The notes beneath the pieces were generated by a model. That model worked only from the letters and a program-made list of their open reading frames with translations. It was not told where the DNA came from and did not search any database. Both the position numbers and the translations under genes were made by a program. From Perkinsus marinus ATCC 50983 (taxonomy: Eukaryota > Perkinsozoa > Perkinsida > Perkinsidae), in the NCBI RefSeq assembly GCF_000006405.1, contig NW_003215453.1, forward strand, positions 401,389 through 465,388: DNA of 64,000 nt. The letters run 5' to 3'. Positions 1-11,225 of the stretch are shown in pieces (within the stretch, counting starts at the first letter, position 1; the number at the start of each line of letters is the position of its first letter).

Positions 1-1094
1 GTCAAAGCGTTTATCGCATCGGGGATCTCAGCACCGAGAGCAACCAGTAGTAGTCCGAAAAACCCGCTAGAGCTGGGGTTGTGCAAAAGGACAACCCATC
101 GGTCAACGACACAGCCGATGAGGAAAGAGGCAGCGGACACCCACGTAAATGCCGCGAAGAATGTCAACGCATAGAGGTTCTCTTGAGGCTGGTAGATACG
201 GCAATCAGGGCAACTAATATCAATGATGTGTTTCAAAGGCCATAGGACTGCATCTAGGTCTCGCTGAATATTCTGCAGCAGAGATGTACACTTTTGGGCA
301 GATTCAGTTGAGACTTGTGTTGAGCCGGTTTCGATCAGGGGCATGGCGAGCTCCTCATCGTACTTGTCACGGAATACTGAGGTTTTCTGGTTGTTTTCTT
401 TCCGTCTGAATTCCCGAAAACTTTGAAACTCGGCCGAACCGTCAGCGGTCTTGGAGGGCTCCATTGCAGCAGCTACACCGTTTCTGTGAGTGAGTCGCCA
501 CTGTGTGTACCAAGACTGAACTTGATCGCCGTAACAGAGCGTAGTTACATAGGCGATGTAGACGAGGATGAGAACAACACCATGTATAGTAGTAATAGCG
601 GTTCTGAGGGCATGTATGAGTACCAAAACCGACACACCGTAGAATAACACGTCTCGCGTCAAGGGTTTTCTCTTCAACAGTAGAGGAACCATCTTATCAC
701 TGGCAATGCTACATAAGGCGGGGACCGTGAGAAAGGCCAGCAGGCCACTTCCTAGGATAGCACCAATTCCCAACGCGGCATCAGCCTCTTGGTTGCCACT
801 CATGATGGCTTTCATAGTAGCAAGGGAGTTCACAGTGATCTCTGGTACGGCTCCACCAAATGCCATGAATGTAGCGCCACCGATCTCCTCAGGAAGGCCC
901 CAATGATCACATAAGGTTTCCATAGAATCGCACAGGTGGTCAGCGGCCAATGCTAAAGTAGCGAAGGCGATGAGAAGGAGACCAACTTCAATGACAACCT
1001 CAACGACAGGGTTACCGATGGAGTTCAGACATAGAGACTCCCCGAAGCTTGCAAGGGTGCATGATTCACTCATGATAATCGTGGTTGTACTCAT
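1..1094 (-). CDS. K+-dependent Na+/Ca2+ exchanger (NCKX/CaCA family), 5' part
   Basis: The frame is open without interruption from an ATG at 1094 to the window edge (364 codons), so the C-terminus lies outside. It should be a polytopic membrane antiporter that extrudes Ca2+ against Na+ (with K+ co-transport in the NCKX branch). The first alpha-repeat is clear near residues 73-90 (GATFMAFGGAVPEIT, then N-S), preceded by two hydrophobic segments. A charged cytosolic loop follows (about residues 180-270). The second alpha-repeat begins at the edge (LGAEIPDAINAL). The paired acidic residues in GAVPE and GAEIPD are the ion-binding positions known for the CaCA superfamily. A short pyrimidine/AG stretch just before the ATG could be a splice acceptor. 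The K+-dependent subtype is inferred from the loop and motif spacing and is less sure than the superfamily. Confidence 0.88.
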   Translation of the reverse strand, partial: MSTTTIIMSESCTLASFGESLCLNSIGNPVVEVVIEVGLLLIAFATLALAADHLCDSMETLCDHWGLPEEIGGATFMAFGGAVPEITVNSLATMKAIMSGNQEADAALGIGAILGSGLLAFLTVPALCSIASDKMVPLLLKRKPLTRDVLFYGVSVLVLIHALRTAITTIHGVVLILVYIAYVTTLCYGDQVQSWYTQWRLTHRNGVAAAMEPSKTADGSAEFQSFREFRRKENNQKTSVFRDKYDEELAMPLIETGSTQVSTESAQKCTSLLQNIQRDLDAVLWPLKHIIDISCPDCRIYQPQENLYALTFFAAFTWVSAASFLIGCVVDRWVVLLHNPSSSGFFGLLLVALGAEIPDAINAL

Positions 1095-1471
1095 GAATTT
1101 CTAATAACCATCGATTAGAATGGCGAGCGCTAAGTTAACAGCACACTTTCGCGTACTGATTTGCATATGCGTGCACATTGCTAAAAGTCTTCCATTGAGG
1201 TCGAAGTGATTGAGATACTGTGACATGAGCATTTCTCGTTGTGATCTCCACACGAGAATACAACGAATATTGATTTGCACGTAGAGTCTTCTCATGATAG
1301 AGATAAGGAAGCGTATTCTGAATTTGACGATGGGGTGATTAATATGCAGTTTCAGAGGATCGAACTTGACACATCCGGATTGAGAAACTCTGGTGTTACT
1401 CTCTACACCAAATTTGCTCGAAATTTGAGACACAAAGAATAGCACATATAGTTCAGTTTATTGTTTTATGG

Positions 1472-2588
1472 ATGCCTGAGAAAGGCGACTTGAATGCCGA
1501 AATTAAACTATGGAATGAACGCATAGAGAAGGAGAACAAAGTGAATGCCAAAATAAGAGGTAACCAGTGTTGGAGTAGGAATATATGTAATCGCTGTCCT
1601 CAGCTGCTGAGCTCAGGAGTTTCCTATACAGTGTTGGAGGAGGAATATACGTTCGCTTTCCTCAGCTCAGCTCAGGAGTTTCCTATACAGTGTTGGAGTA
1701 GGAATATATTTTCGCTTTCCTCAGCTGAGCTCAGGAGTTCACGTACGAATCCGGGTAAAAATGTACGAATTTTCCCAAAAATTTCCTCAGAATTTTCGTA
1801 TTTTCCCCTCACACTATATTTGCTCCTCCTCAGAGGCGCCCTTCTCCCTGGCCCGTTTGCCAGATAGCATTACTGCTAAGCCCAATGAGGAGAATCTCGG
1901 CAGTCAACACCGGAGTGCTTCGATGTTCGACATTCTTGAAAATCTCAGGAAATCATCAACGGTGAGATGCGGAAACTTTTCCATTTTTTTCGAAATTTCT
2001 TTTGAATCACAAAGACTCTCAGGATCCTCGAGACAAGTTTCTACTGCCACAAACGGCATCCCAAGACTTCGGTTGGCTGCTCAGTGATTCGAGGGTGAGC
2101 CGACGAAGCAAGAAGTCTCATCCTACCACCGTTACTACGGGTAAGTGGAGGAAAATATGAAAATTCTGGGAAAAAATTTGGGAAATTCTTGTTGTTTTCT
2201 GTACATTTCTACCCGAAGTCGTATATTGGTCAGAAAATTCCTGTGTGTGTGTGGGAAAATATGCACATTTTTTAATGAAAATACGAAAATTTTACGGAAA
2301 ATATGGAAGATTTGGAAATATGGAAATAATGAAAATATGGAAAATTTGAGTAAATTTTTGGAAATTTTCGTTGGTTTCTGTACGTTTTTACCCGAACTCG
2401 TACAGTTAGTTAGAAAAGCGATTATATATTCCACCAACACTACCGCGCAGCAGTGTCCGTCTTTTCACTCAGGTTTAGCAAATTGGAAAAGAAATTTCTC
2501 CCCAAGGCCGCCTCATCGCGAAGAGACACATCATAAGGGTTACGTCACTATGTTGGGCGAATTTGAAAGCTCGGCTGATGTAACATAA
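1472..2588 (+). CDS. Small 139-aa protein, four exons, not recognised (weak resemblance to axonemal proteins)
   Basis: Exons 1472-1559, 1864-1961, 2023-2140 and 2473-2588 join in phase with GT-AG introns and give 139 residues ending at TAA 2586-2588. The product starts MPEKGDLNAEIKLW, is hydrophilic, and has PQTASQDFGW near its middle. A TxSxDFGW-type motif followed by basic turns recalls small ciliary/flagellar microtubule inner proteins, which is plausible because perkinsids have flagellate zoospores, but I cannot name an orthologue. Intron 1 is filled by a family-A repeat whose end has been copied about three times (1565-1735). No membrane segment or signal peptide is visible. Confidence 0.7.
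1560..1863 (+). repeat. Family-A repeat with internally iterated end
   Basis: Fills intron 1 of the gene at 1472. The GTGTTGGAGTAGGAATATA / CTCAGCTGAGCTCAGGAG block occurs three times in tandem before the rest of the element. The same unit is expanded further at 51.69-52.27 kb. Confidence 0.75.
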
Positions 2589-2632
2589 AATTTACCCGAA
2601 AATTTTTTCTCAAGAATTGAGTGAATGATCAG

Positions 2633-5600
2633 ATGCAACGCGCGGTTCGCAAGAGCTCCTCTACATCTGACCTCACGATGACCAGGAAATCTAGGTTAGT
2701 GCTATGGGAAATGTTGAAGTGAATTCCTGCTTTGTGAAATTTGTGCGAAAAAATAATCGACAATTTTTTTTGGGGATAAGTTTTTATTTTTCCTCTTGGT
2801 TGGATAAATCAATCATCTCCTGTGAGTTCAGAAAGTTATATCAACTTTTGGGAAGCTGTAAGGGCGTGCGCTTTCTCTAGTAATAAGTAACTTGGAAAGC
2901 GGTATGAAGGACCACTTTCCGAACATCTGCGAGTATCTGTCTCACCTGCTGTGTTCTTTGGTGGACATTTCAGCAAATAAATATTTTCAGGTGGCGCGAA
3001 AATGCGTGAAATTCTGGCTATCAGTTTTTCATGCTATTTCGCATTCGGTATTATTAAAGTCGTTTATGAGGAAGAGCGCTCCGAAATCACTCACATTTTC
3101 ATGGAATATCTTTTTGTACGCAGCCACATATAACGGGTCTTAAAGCTCGAAGACTATTTTGAGGTAGCTCTAGTTCATTTGTCACTAGCCGTAGCAATCT
3201 CGGCTTCAGTTTCCGTTCGATGAGTGAGATTCTGCTGGTCGTAGGATTTTTGGGAAAAATTTTTTATTTTTTGTTGGATGAATCAATCATCTGCTGAAAA
3301 ATAGACGGAGTGGGAAAAATATAAAGCAAGTTTGAATTTGAGAATTCAGTTGTGTTAAGATCAATTATGTGATCTACCGAGAATGACAGAAAAATGTATG
3401 TTAGCGCAAAGTTTGATGATATTTTACACGAGTATTCGAATATACGTTCGGGTTTTTCGCTTTCCCTCAGCTGAGCTGAAAAAAGTTTATATATAAATTC
3501 GGTTAGGAGTGTACAGAAACCAACAAGAATTTCCCGCAAAAGTTTCCTCAGAGTTTTCATAGTGCCATCGACACATGTAGTTGAACATGTGCATATCCCT
3601 CCACACAGAGTTTGACAATTTGCGTCGGAAAAAATAAAGTTTTTGATTTCTGGGTTTCCTGCACCCTAGTGATATGAAAAACACTAGTGAAAAAATATAT
3701 TGCACGACTACTGCATATCACCGCGAATAACATCGCGTTTTTCACCACTTCACTTCGTAAAACGGGTTGTGAAACTCCGCTGAGTTTAGGTCTACACCCA
3801 AGACGTTGATGTCCTTGCGTTTTCTCGGATTACCAATTGAGGCTCTTCCTGGTGACATTCAGCTCAAGAAACACGAATGGTGAGCTCAGCTGAGATGAAG
3901 TGTGCGAGGAGTGGTATGAGTTTTCCATTTTAGGAAATTTATTTGCAACAAGCTCGGGAGAGAACCTGAGCAGATAGAAAGCGAACGAATAGATTCACAG
4001 GACGGTAGGCAAATCCAGTTGATGTTATTATTACGTTTATTACCCATTATTCTCAAATTCTTCGCGAAATTTTACGTGCACTGTTCTACTCAACGACTAC
4101 AGCAGAACGGGGTAGATATAACCATTCAAGTAGAAGCGATAGAGTAGCTAAGGGCCAAGGCTATGTAGCTATTTAATGATGGTTGTGTATTGGGACAGTG
4201 TATATGATCCCTATTTCTCATATTTTTATTTTCCTAATGATGAGAGATAGATGCACGATAGAGTGCTCCGAAGAGTGTAAATGATGGTGATCTTTTTTCT
4301 GTGCTGTTATTACTTCGCCGTTTCTGTTCGTCTTACCATCCGTTTATATACGAGTCGTGTTTTGTTGGTATGGCATACTACTAAGGATAGTTTGCTTACT
4401 CCGCCATATTATAGTTATTCTTGGCTTTTGAAATTCTCGAATATGAAGTGATACAGTTGTACGACCATTCGGGAGAACTCCTCGCGAACTGTTTGAAAAA
4501 TATGCACATGGTGTTGACAATGGAGTTTCACCCGTTCTACGTGAAGTGGCGTCGTAAGACTCCGTGAGAAGCCCGATATTCGCGGTCAACGAATTATCCA
4601 GGAACCTATAATGTTCCCGGAGGTGAACTCATTTTGAAATTTCCACGTATGGCTAGGAACACACTCTTCGATCAGTTTCCCATGTAAATGTCATCACATT
4701 GGGAACATTTTCCTCCTTGTTATCAAATCGTGGGAAACGTTTTTTCTCAGAGCTGGATGGGTCCCTGTTCGCGGTGATATGCAGTAGTCGTGAAGTATAC
4801 TTTTCACTAGTGTTTTTTATATCACGGCCGCCCGTGAAACTCCAACGACGTAAATTTTACATAGTATTAGTGATGAAATTTCAACGGTGTTATTGCTAGT
4901 CCCTTGGGATTCGTTCTTCCAATTCGTAATGTTCAGCCCAGTATTGAAATATATGCTCGCTTTCCTCAGCTGAGCTCAAGAGTTTCCAAAGCTAATCAAA
5001 GAAGTTTACATATGAATTCGGGTAGAAGTGTAGAGAAACCAAGAAGAATTCCCTAAAAATTTTCTCAGAATTTTCATATTGTCACCAACACACGTACAGT
5101 GCGTGCCAATTTGATATGCAAATGCGATAAATGAGCGTCTTCTCTTGAAATTGATGATAATCGCCCTGATACTTCGCATATACAATGTTAACATTGCTAC
5201 GAACATATATTGTGGAAAACGTAATCGTTTGAAGCGGTGATAGAGAAAAAATTATCCATTATGTCAACTCGCGCTCACCTAAGTGTCCCGAATTGACCAT
5301 GTGCATTTCCCCCCCCCCCCCACACTGGTTTCACTTTCAGCTTCCACCGTTCTATCAGTGGATTCCAAATCGTCACTGCTGTCGCTGAGTAGTGTCCCTG
5401 ATGACATCACTGAGATATCTAAAGTTTGGCACCGACAAGCTGCCAGAGTTAATGCTATTAGAAGGCTCGTGCCTAACCAGTGCAACACTCGTTGGTCGGT
5501 CTCCTCGGCTGAGTTGGTCTGTAGTGTTTATAATAGGTACAAACCGCTGGGGAAAACCGACGTGTCGCAATACGCGAACGATTATGCTCTTTCGTTTGGG

Positions 5601-5642
5601 TGTGGTCCTTTTGATAAGCATCAAGTTCTGTCGAATTCCTAG
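2633..5642 (+). CDS. 174-aa protein, four exons, not recognised
   Basis: Exons 2633-2694, 3790-3879, 3934-4004 and 5341-5642 join in phase (62+90+71+302 nt) and end at TAG 5640-5642. The start ATG follows the previous gene's stop by only 44 nt. The product begins MQRAVRKSSSTSDLTMTRKS and contains LRFLGLPIEALPGDIQLKKHEW. The C-terminal third is compact (KVWHRQAARVNAIRRL, later FGCGPFDKHQ). I see no known domain, signal peptide or membrane helix. Introns 1 and 3 are long and hold family-A and family-B insertions (3431-3595, 3651-3779, 4513-4849, 4944-5110). The joins are supported by phase and splice sites only, not by homology. Confidence 0.6.
3431..3595 (+). repeat. Family-A repeat
   Basis: In intron 1 of the gene at 2633. 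It runs from the AATATACGTTCG start block through CTCAGCTGAGCT to the CACATGTAGTTGAACATGTGCAT end block. Confidence 0.75.
3651..3779 (-). repeat. Family-B inverted-repeat element (MITE-like)
   Basis: In intron 1 of the gene at 2633. The ends match the TGGAGTTTCAC...GTGAAACTCC terminal inverted repeat, and the interior CACTAGTG / CGACTACTGCATATCACCGCG is shared with the other copies. Confidence 0.75.
4513..4849 (+). repeat. Family-B element split by about 180 bp of other sequence
   Basis: The left half is at 4513-4590 (GGAGTTTCACCCG) and the right half at 4767-4849 (GATATGCAGTAGTCGTGAA...CCGTGAAACTCCA). The intervening stretch is not part of the family, so this looks like an insertion into the element. 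It lies in intron 3 of the gene at 2633. Confidence 0.6.
4944..5110 (+). repeat. Family-A repeat
   Basis: Near-complete copy in intron 3 of the gene at 2633, with CTCAGCTGAGCTCAAGAG, GAATTCGGGTAGAAGTG and TTTTCATATTGTCACCAACA in the family order. Confidence 0.75.
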
Positions 5643-6210
5643 TATGTCACTTCATGTTGTTGTTGATGATATACTGCGCCGTGTTGTGTTGTTGATGTAG
5701 TTCACCGATTTACGGTATGGGAAAAGAGGATGAGATCAGTGAACTGAATGTACTGCGAGCTCTCCTTATAGTGTTGACGGTTTATAAGTGTTTACACTTC
5801 CTCACTAGCCTTAGCAGTGGAGACGTTTGGTCACCCGTTGAGCTGCTGTCCGACACCACAGATCCTGTTGACATTGGCTTATAACACCAGCCAGAGCGTT
5901 ACTATTCGGAGGAATAGGATGAATACAACACCAGCAACAGTAGAACAACCTCCTAATAGCCTTAGCTAGATTGAGCACACAACGGCGATAGAGTGATCAG
6001 GTTGCTCGTCAGTCTGAGGAAAGCTAGAAAATGCTCGCAGCAGTTCTATCCCGTAACACAACGTACAACTGTAAACACAACACTCTGTGAGAGAAGCCAG
6101 TCGGGATCTATTGTCAAGGAGAATCTGTTATTATGATAACATTGGAATATGTGGTCGTCCTCTCGTGTTGGTCTCCGTAACTTCTTCTCATCAGCATTTG
6201 GGGGTTATCA
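5643..6210. other. Intergenic, no gene seen
   Basis: The stretch lies between two + strand genes. It has no copy of either repeat family and no reading frame with plausible splice sites. A GT-rich run (GTTGTTGTTGATGAT) sits at about 5657. Confidence 0.4.
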
Positions 6211-7538
6211 ATGTTAGCTTCCTCTCACCGTGCATTTGCCGCTGTTGCTACCAAACGAGTTGCAGTGGTGAGATATTAGTTTTAAACGTGAATGAGTTTG
6301 TTATGTGATCTGAATTTTTAATCGCATAATAAGACTATATTTTTCGACCTAAAATCTGGTTTTAAAAATGAATCTACAGTTCAGCGCATTCAGGTTCTCT
6401 CTGGTTGTGGCCACCTCGACGGCAGTGAAATTCGCGAAGCGGTGTTCGTGCTCACCGAATTGAGTCGAGCCAACGCCAAATACCAATGCTTTGCTCCGGA
6501 CATCCAGCAGATGCACGTCGTGGATCACTCAGATGGGGTAGACCTGTCGGCTCTTGAGAACTACCAGAGCCGCTGTTTTTGTAGTCGATAGATTCTGGTT
6601 CGAAACGCAACGTGTTGGTGGAAGCTTCACGCATTGGAAGGGAAGGTGAGTTCAGTATTCATGTGGGATATTCACGAACTTAGATTTTTATCGAAAGTTT
6701 TCTAGTTTTGAAAAACAGGTACTCTCCCGTTAACAGATCTCAAGGCTAACGATTATGACGCATTGATGTTCCCCGGTGGCTTCGGAGCTGCGAAGAATCT
6801 CTCGAACTTCGCCGTTAAGGGCAGTGGCATGTCAGTTCATCCCGAAGTTGAAAGGGCGATCAAAGAGTTCAACCAAGCTGGTGAGTCTGTGAGGTATATC
6901 CTAGCTGGATCGATGTGATGCGTCCAAACAGGAGACAATATCAACTTTTCTTTACTCACTACTGCGTCAAGCTGTTACGAGTGGTTGCAAGCTGTCACAT
7001 TATTTACGTAGGTCATCCAATTGGCCTAGTCTGCATCGCTCCAGTACTTGCAGCTAAGGTTTTGAACGCCGAAGTCACTATGGGTGAGTCTGGTGGTGAA
7101 TCAGAGTGTGGGTTGATAGAAACATGGTCAACTACATGTGTAGGTGACATTTGCGACGGAAATTCTGAGGAAATTCTCGTTGGTTTCTGTACGTTTACAC
7201 CCGAATTTATATATAAACTTCTTAAATTAGTGAGGAAATTCCTAGATTCAGGTGAGGAAATCAAAGAGTTATTCTAACACTGGTGAATCAATGACTCAGT
7301 CGTGGGTTTTCCAGGTTCCGATGAGGTTAGTGAAGAGTATCCAAACGCATCTGCCGCGCAAGCTGTGAAGGAGATTGGCGGTAAGCATTTCAATACAAAG
7401 TTGAACGAGGCCCATGTCGATACGGTCAAGAAGGTTGTTACCTCTGCTGCGTATATGAACAACACAGCGCCTATTCATGAGATACACGAGTCGGTCGCTG
7501 CGATGGTGAGGGAAACTTTGAAGCTGATAGATAGTTAA
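6211..7538 (+). CDS. ElbB/ES1-type glutamine-amidotransferase-like protein (DJ-1/PfpI superfamily), complete
   Basis: Six exons (6211-6267, 6394-6537, 6585-6645, 6719-6880, 7012-7083, 7315-7538) join in phase to 239 residues. The mature part follows bacterial ElbB and animal ES1/GATD3 almost end to end: [76 protein letters not shown], and [15 protein letters not shown] near the end. The Cys in VCIAP is the nucleophile position of the superfamily. ElbB is about 217 residues, so the surplus is N-terminal: exon 1 encodes [19 protein letters not shown], basic and Ala/Ser-rich like a mitochondrial presequence. The substrate of the family is unsettled (glyoxalase or deglycase activity has been proposed). 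Intron 5 carries a reverse family-A element. Confidence 0.93.
7121..7262 (-). repeat. Family-A repeat (reverse)
   Basis: Inside intron 5 of the ElbB/ES1 gene. GGTCAACTACATGTG opens it and TTAGTGAGGAAATTCC lies near the far end. Confidence 0.75.
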
Positions 7539-8089
7539 GCTATTGATTTTATGAATTTTTTATTTCTGGAAGTGTTGCGTTTTCAAACTGTCACCGTAGT
7601 TTCCTGGTAACTTGCCGAACTCAAACCCTCTTCGTATGAGATCCAAGAATCCTCATTAGAAAACGTATGGCAATGGTTAAAACACCAATGGTTAAATGGA
7701 ATGGATAAGAGACAGTGGGAGGTTCGATGAATGATATACCCTACCGATTTCAAGTTATTAGCCTAGAGTGAGGGGATACAGTCGACGAGTAGATATTATC
7801 ATGCTATTATTAGCGGCCGCCGCTGCCACGCAGTGATGTGAAGCTATGTAACCATCATTCCTTTCTAGTATCGTGAATGACCTTCGCGTCGGGATCGCTA
7901 TCCCGTACACCTTTCCGTATAGACATGAACTCGCCTCGCGTAAGTGGCTCATTCAAAGGACTGGTCTGTGAGAGTCAAAGGAAGTCAAGATCCACTATGG
8001 GCAGATAGAGAGTGAAAAACAGATTACGGTTGGAGAGATAATTCGTCGAATTTTGGTATTGATAATAACATTGGTTAAGATAACACTCT

Positions 8090-8470
8090 GGCTTCAGGAG
8101 GGGCAGCTATGCCATAGCAAGATGCGTTTTGGTATAAAAAATGCAGCTATGAATGAGATAGATATCTCTGGATGGGGCAACTATGCCATAGCATGGATCC
8201 TGATTCAAGATACAATCTGGTATTAAAAATGCATCTATGAATGAGATAGATAAAATGTGGCTATGAATGGGATAGATATCTTCGGATGGGGCAACTATGC
8301 CTTAGCAAGATACACCCTGGTATGATCAAAATGTGGCTATGAATGAGATAGATATCCTCGGATGGGGCAACTATGCCATAGCAAGATACACCATGGTATA
8401 ATCAATATGTGGCTGTGAATGAGATAGATATCTTCGGATGGGGCAACTATGCCATATCATGATTCTTGAT
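8090..8470 (+). repeat. Imperfect tandem repeat, unit about 70-75 bp
   Basis: About five units share TGGGGCAACTATGCCATAG, AAGATACA(C)CCTGGTAT and ATGAATGAGATAGATATC. Units differ by small insertions and substitutions, so the array is not recent. Confidence 0.8.
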
Positions 8471-8668
8471 TCAAGATACGCTTCAGTAATGGTTGCTGCT
8501 GCATATAAGCGTTGGCGATTTCGCAACGTTGTTTTTTTGTGCACAGCTGAGTGTCTCAATAAGACTTTGCAATCGAATGCAATATCAAGGAAGACGATGC
8601 TCTACATTAGACTCGATTTTGACTGACCGATCGGATTTCCGTAATCGAGCACACAGGGTTCCATTTCA

Positions 8669-8730
8669 AGTGAGATCTTCTCAGGCTGAGAAGATCTCAC
8701 TGAGCATCTCGCTGAGAATCTCAGCGAGAT
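8669..8730. repeat. Two adjacent perfect hairpins with 3-nt loops
   Basis: Hairpin 1, 8669-8701, has 15-bp arms (AGTGAGATCTTCTCA) and loop GGC. Hairpin 2, 8706-8730, has 11-bp arms (ATCTCGCTGAG) and loop AAT. Similar pairs occur at 20053-20096 and 35709-35759. Confidence 0.85.
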
Positions 8731-9053
8731 TTACAGCGTTGGGATGCTCTAGAAATTTCTCAGCCAATGAGCCCGGACTCCCTTAGATATTCACAAAGAT
8801 ATTGTAGATCAGCTCAGGACGATTATTTCCGACTGAACTATAGCGACACTGAGCCGAGGTGGACGATGTGCTACCTATTGTGGTGAGCAATGGCGATCCT
8901 CGCAACGTGCAAATTACGGTCACTGTATTTCTATATTCTTAGCGGAAAACGTTTTCTCGAGACAAGGACTTATCCAATGTTTGACATCCCCAGATTCCTC
9001 ATCAAGCCAACTCAACCATGTAGCTGCTTAAAAAGTAATCATGAAAATCTTCG

Positions 9054-10810
9054 CTACAACAACAGCTCGCGTGCCTTCCTGCAAATCTGATCCAGAATTG
9101 CTCCCGTAGTATGAAAATGTTCTCTCCGATGTTTCTGATATTCGCTCATAAAGTTGCCGTTGATCCCAGAGTCGAGACCATTGCCGAGGTTGTCCACCAT
9201 CGCCACGATAGCGTACGGTACCTCAGAAAAAAATCAAAAAACACACACAGGAAAAAACTCACTCCGAGCTCTCCAGCCAATGTCCATTCTGAAGCACAAG
9301 TCATGCCAACCAAATGCCCGTATCTCTGCAACATACGTACTTCCGCCCGACTCTCGAACCTGTTCATTAGGGTTGCTATGCTCGATAATTCCACACGTGT
9401 TGGTGATAACAATATGAAAATTCTGAGGAAATTTCAAGAGATTTCTATTGCTTTCTGTACACTTGTATGTAATCTTCCATAATTAGCTCCTGAGCTCAGC
9501 TGAGGAAAGCGAACACGATTTCCATTACCGAGGACCATTGGTCTGCGTGTAGACGACATCCGTTTCTGTTTCGTTCGCCTCACTGAGACTCACTATATGG
9601 GGGCCTTCTTGGAAAGGGAAAAGCGTTCCGGCGATTTTCTATAAATGACGAAAAAATGCGCTCCTCAAGTGATACAGAAACTTCTCACTTTGCGCCACAC
9701 ATGATCATCGTGGTCGCAAGGAGTGTAGTGAATGCGGCCTTTTTCACCCGAAAAAGGACCAACATCAGGATTACCCCAAAACCTGAGCCCACACGTGGAG
9801 AGAAATAATAAATAATCGAGTTTCACCCGAAAAACGCGATTTTCGCGATACGAAGTGGAGTGAAAACACTTCGCGAATTACATCGGAAAATCACCTCATT
9901 TCACGTGAAACACATCACGCGTTTTACACGTTATTCACTACTCAAATGAAACTCCAATTATATATAATATTTACGTCATAGTTCCGCGTTGGGGTGCAAA
10001 ATCGATGAAGTCCGTTGGTACAGCAATATCCCCTATCTTGAACAGATCTGGCCTGATACTTCCGACTGATGCCAACGCGATGATCCTGCGAAAAAAAACA
10101 CTCTTACACACTCCACAAAAAGAAGCTCGCAAATTCCCCTTTTGAAAAAGACTCAAATTCTATAGAAAATTATATAAAATTTTCCATTGATTTTTTTCAT
10201 CAGCTTTTCACAGAGAGCTGTGTGCGGTATGAAATCATCAGCATTTGCCACTGGCTAGGCCACTTGATTTTCATTTTGATAACTAATTCGAAATACAATT
10301 ATAAAACGTAACAGTGGCGTCTCACCCGTGATATGAACAACACTAGTGAATACTTTATTCCACATTTCACTTTGCGAAATGCCTAAAACAGGTAATGTTT
10401 TTCACGTGAAATGGCGCGATTTGCCAAGTATTTTCAATTCACTTCACATACGCCACTTCACGTAAAACTTAACAGTACGACTTCAACTTCCTAAGGAGCT
10501 TACTTGTCACAGAGGAGCTCATGAGCTATTGCCCACATTATAGCTCTGTAGGGAATTTCATGAGGAGGACTATACCCCTCGCTGCTGCTGTGATGACGTG
10601 CTACGAAATATATGCAGAAATCATCTGAAAAAAATTGCAGAAAATTTGATCAAATTTTTCCTTACTTTCAATGTGAAGTGGCAAAATGTTGGTAACAATT
10701 CCATAAGGAGTCTCCACTGAAATTTTATCGCCTTCCGCGTGAGGCAGGTTCACACCGCTTCCTCCCAACACTCCTAATCTGACTTGGCCTTCAGGTTTTG
10801 GCGGGAGCAT
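9054..10810 (-). CDS. Methylthioadenosine phosphorylase / purine nucleoside phosphorylase, complete
   Basis: Seven exons (10666-10810, 10504-10600, 9975-10085, 9689-9782, 9529-9638, 9263-9359, 9054-9221) join in phase to 273 residues (human MTAP is 283). The enzyme should split 5'-methylthioadenosine or a purine nucleoside with phosphate, releasing the base for salvage. Family landmarks appear in order: RLGVLGGSGV (phosphate loop), VETPYGI, TRHHSSSEGYSPPHEIPYRA, ALASVGSIRPD, VPTDFIDFA, TNGPRFESRAEV, and VGMTCASEWTLAGELG (base and ribose pocket). The start ATG at 10810 is the first in-frame Met after an upstream region with no family similarity. Intron 3 carries a family-B element (9817-9956) and intron 5 a reverse family-A element. 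MTAP versus general PNP specificity is not settled from sequence alone. Confidence 0.93.
9390..9517 (-). repeat. Family-A repeat (reverse)
   Basis: In intron 5 of the MTAP/PNP gene. CACGTGTTGGTGATAACAATATG is the shared end block and CTGAGCTCAGCTGAGGAAAG the shared palindromic block. Confidence 0.75.
9817..9956 (+). repeat. Family-B element
   Basis: GAGTTTCACCCG...AAACTCCA ends. It carries the longer interior (AACACTTCGCGAATTACATC) seen in the 24272 and 50804 copies. It lies in intron 3 of the MTAP/PNP gene. Confidence 0.8.
10312..10480 (-). repeat. Family-B element, degenerate
   Basis: In intron 2 of the MTAP/PNP gene. It has GTGATATGAACAACACTAGTG and GCCACTTCACGTAAAAC blocks, but one terminal repeat is eroded. 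Confidence 0.6.
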
Positions 10811-10849
10811 TCCGGATAAACTTATTTTTCGTGATAACAACAACTGCTC

Positions 10850-11022
10850 ATAAATTTGAGGAGTATATCTTCATTTTCCTCAGCTGAGCTCAGGACTTTA
10901 CATACGAATTCGGGTAGAGGTGTAATACAGAAACCAACGACAATTTCCCATAATTTTCCCATAATTTTTCCATAATTTTTCCAGAATTTTTCCAGAATTT
11001 TTATATTGCCGCCAACACATAG
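10850..11022 (+). repeat. Family-A repeat
   Basis: Just upstream of the MTAP/PNP start. CTCAGCTGAGCTCAGGAC opens the conserved part and GCCGCCAACACATAGTTGAC ends it. The middle carries iterated CATAATTTTTC runs. Confidence 0.7.
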
Positions 11023-11225
11023 TTGACTCTGATCCTCCCGAGATTTTTTAACTTCAACACTAAACAGACTCATAAAAAGGAAGCCTTTTCAAATTCGTCT
11101 CTCCATAGGCTCCGCCGAATCTACCTTTGATACGATGAAAAAAAATACATGAAAATTGAGACCACTACTGAAGTGGTCGCTGTTGTTGCACCTGAGAGTA
11201 CACTCACTATCGAATAGCAGTGTGA

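Larger units (their letters stand above)
7539..9053. other. Intergenic between convergent genes; tandem repeat and paired hairpins, no gene seen
   Basis: The space separates the 3' ends of the ElbB/ES1 (+) and MTAP (-) genes. It holds the 74-bp-scale tandem repeat at 8090-8470 and the hairpin pair at 8669-8730. Short open frames here have no splice signals or recognisable product. Confidence 0.5.
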
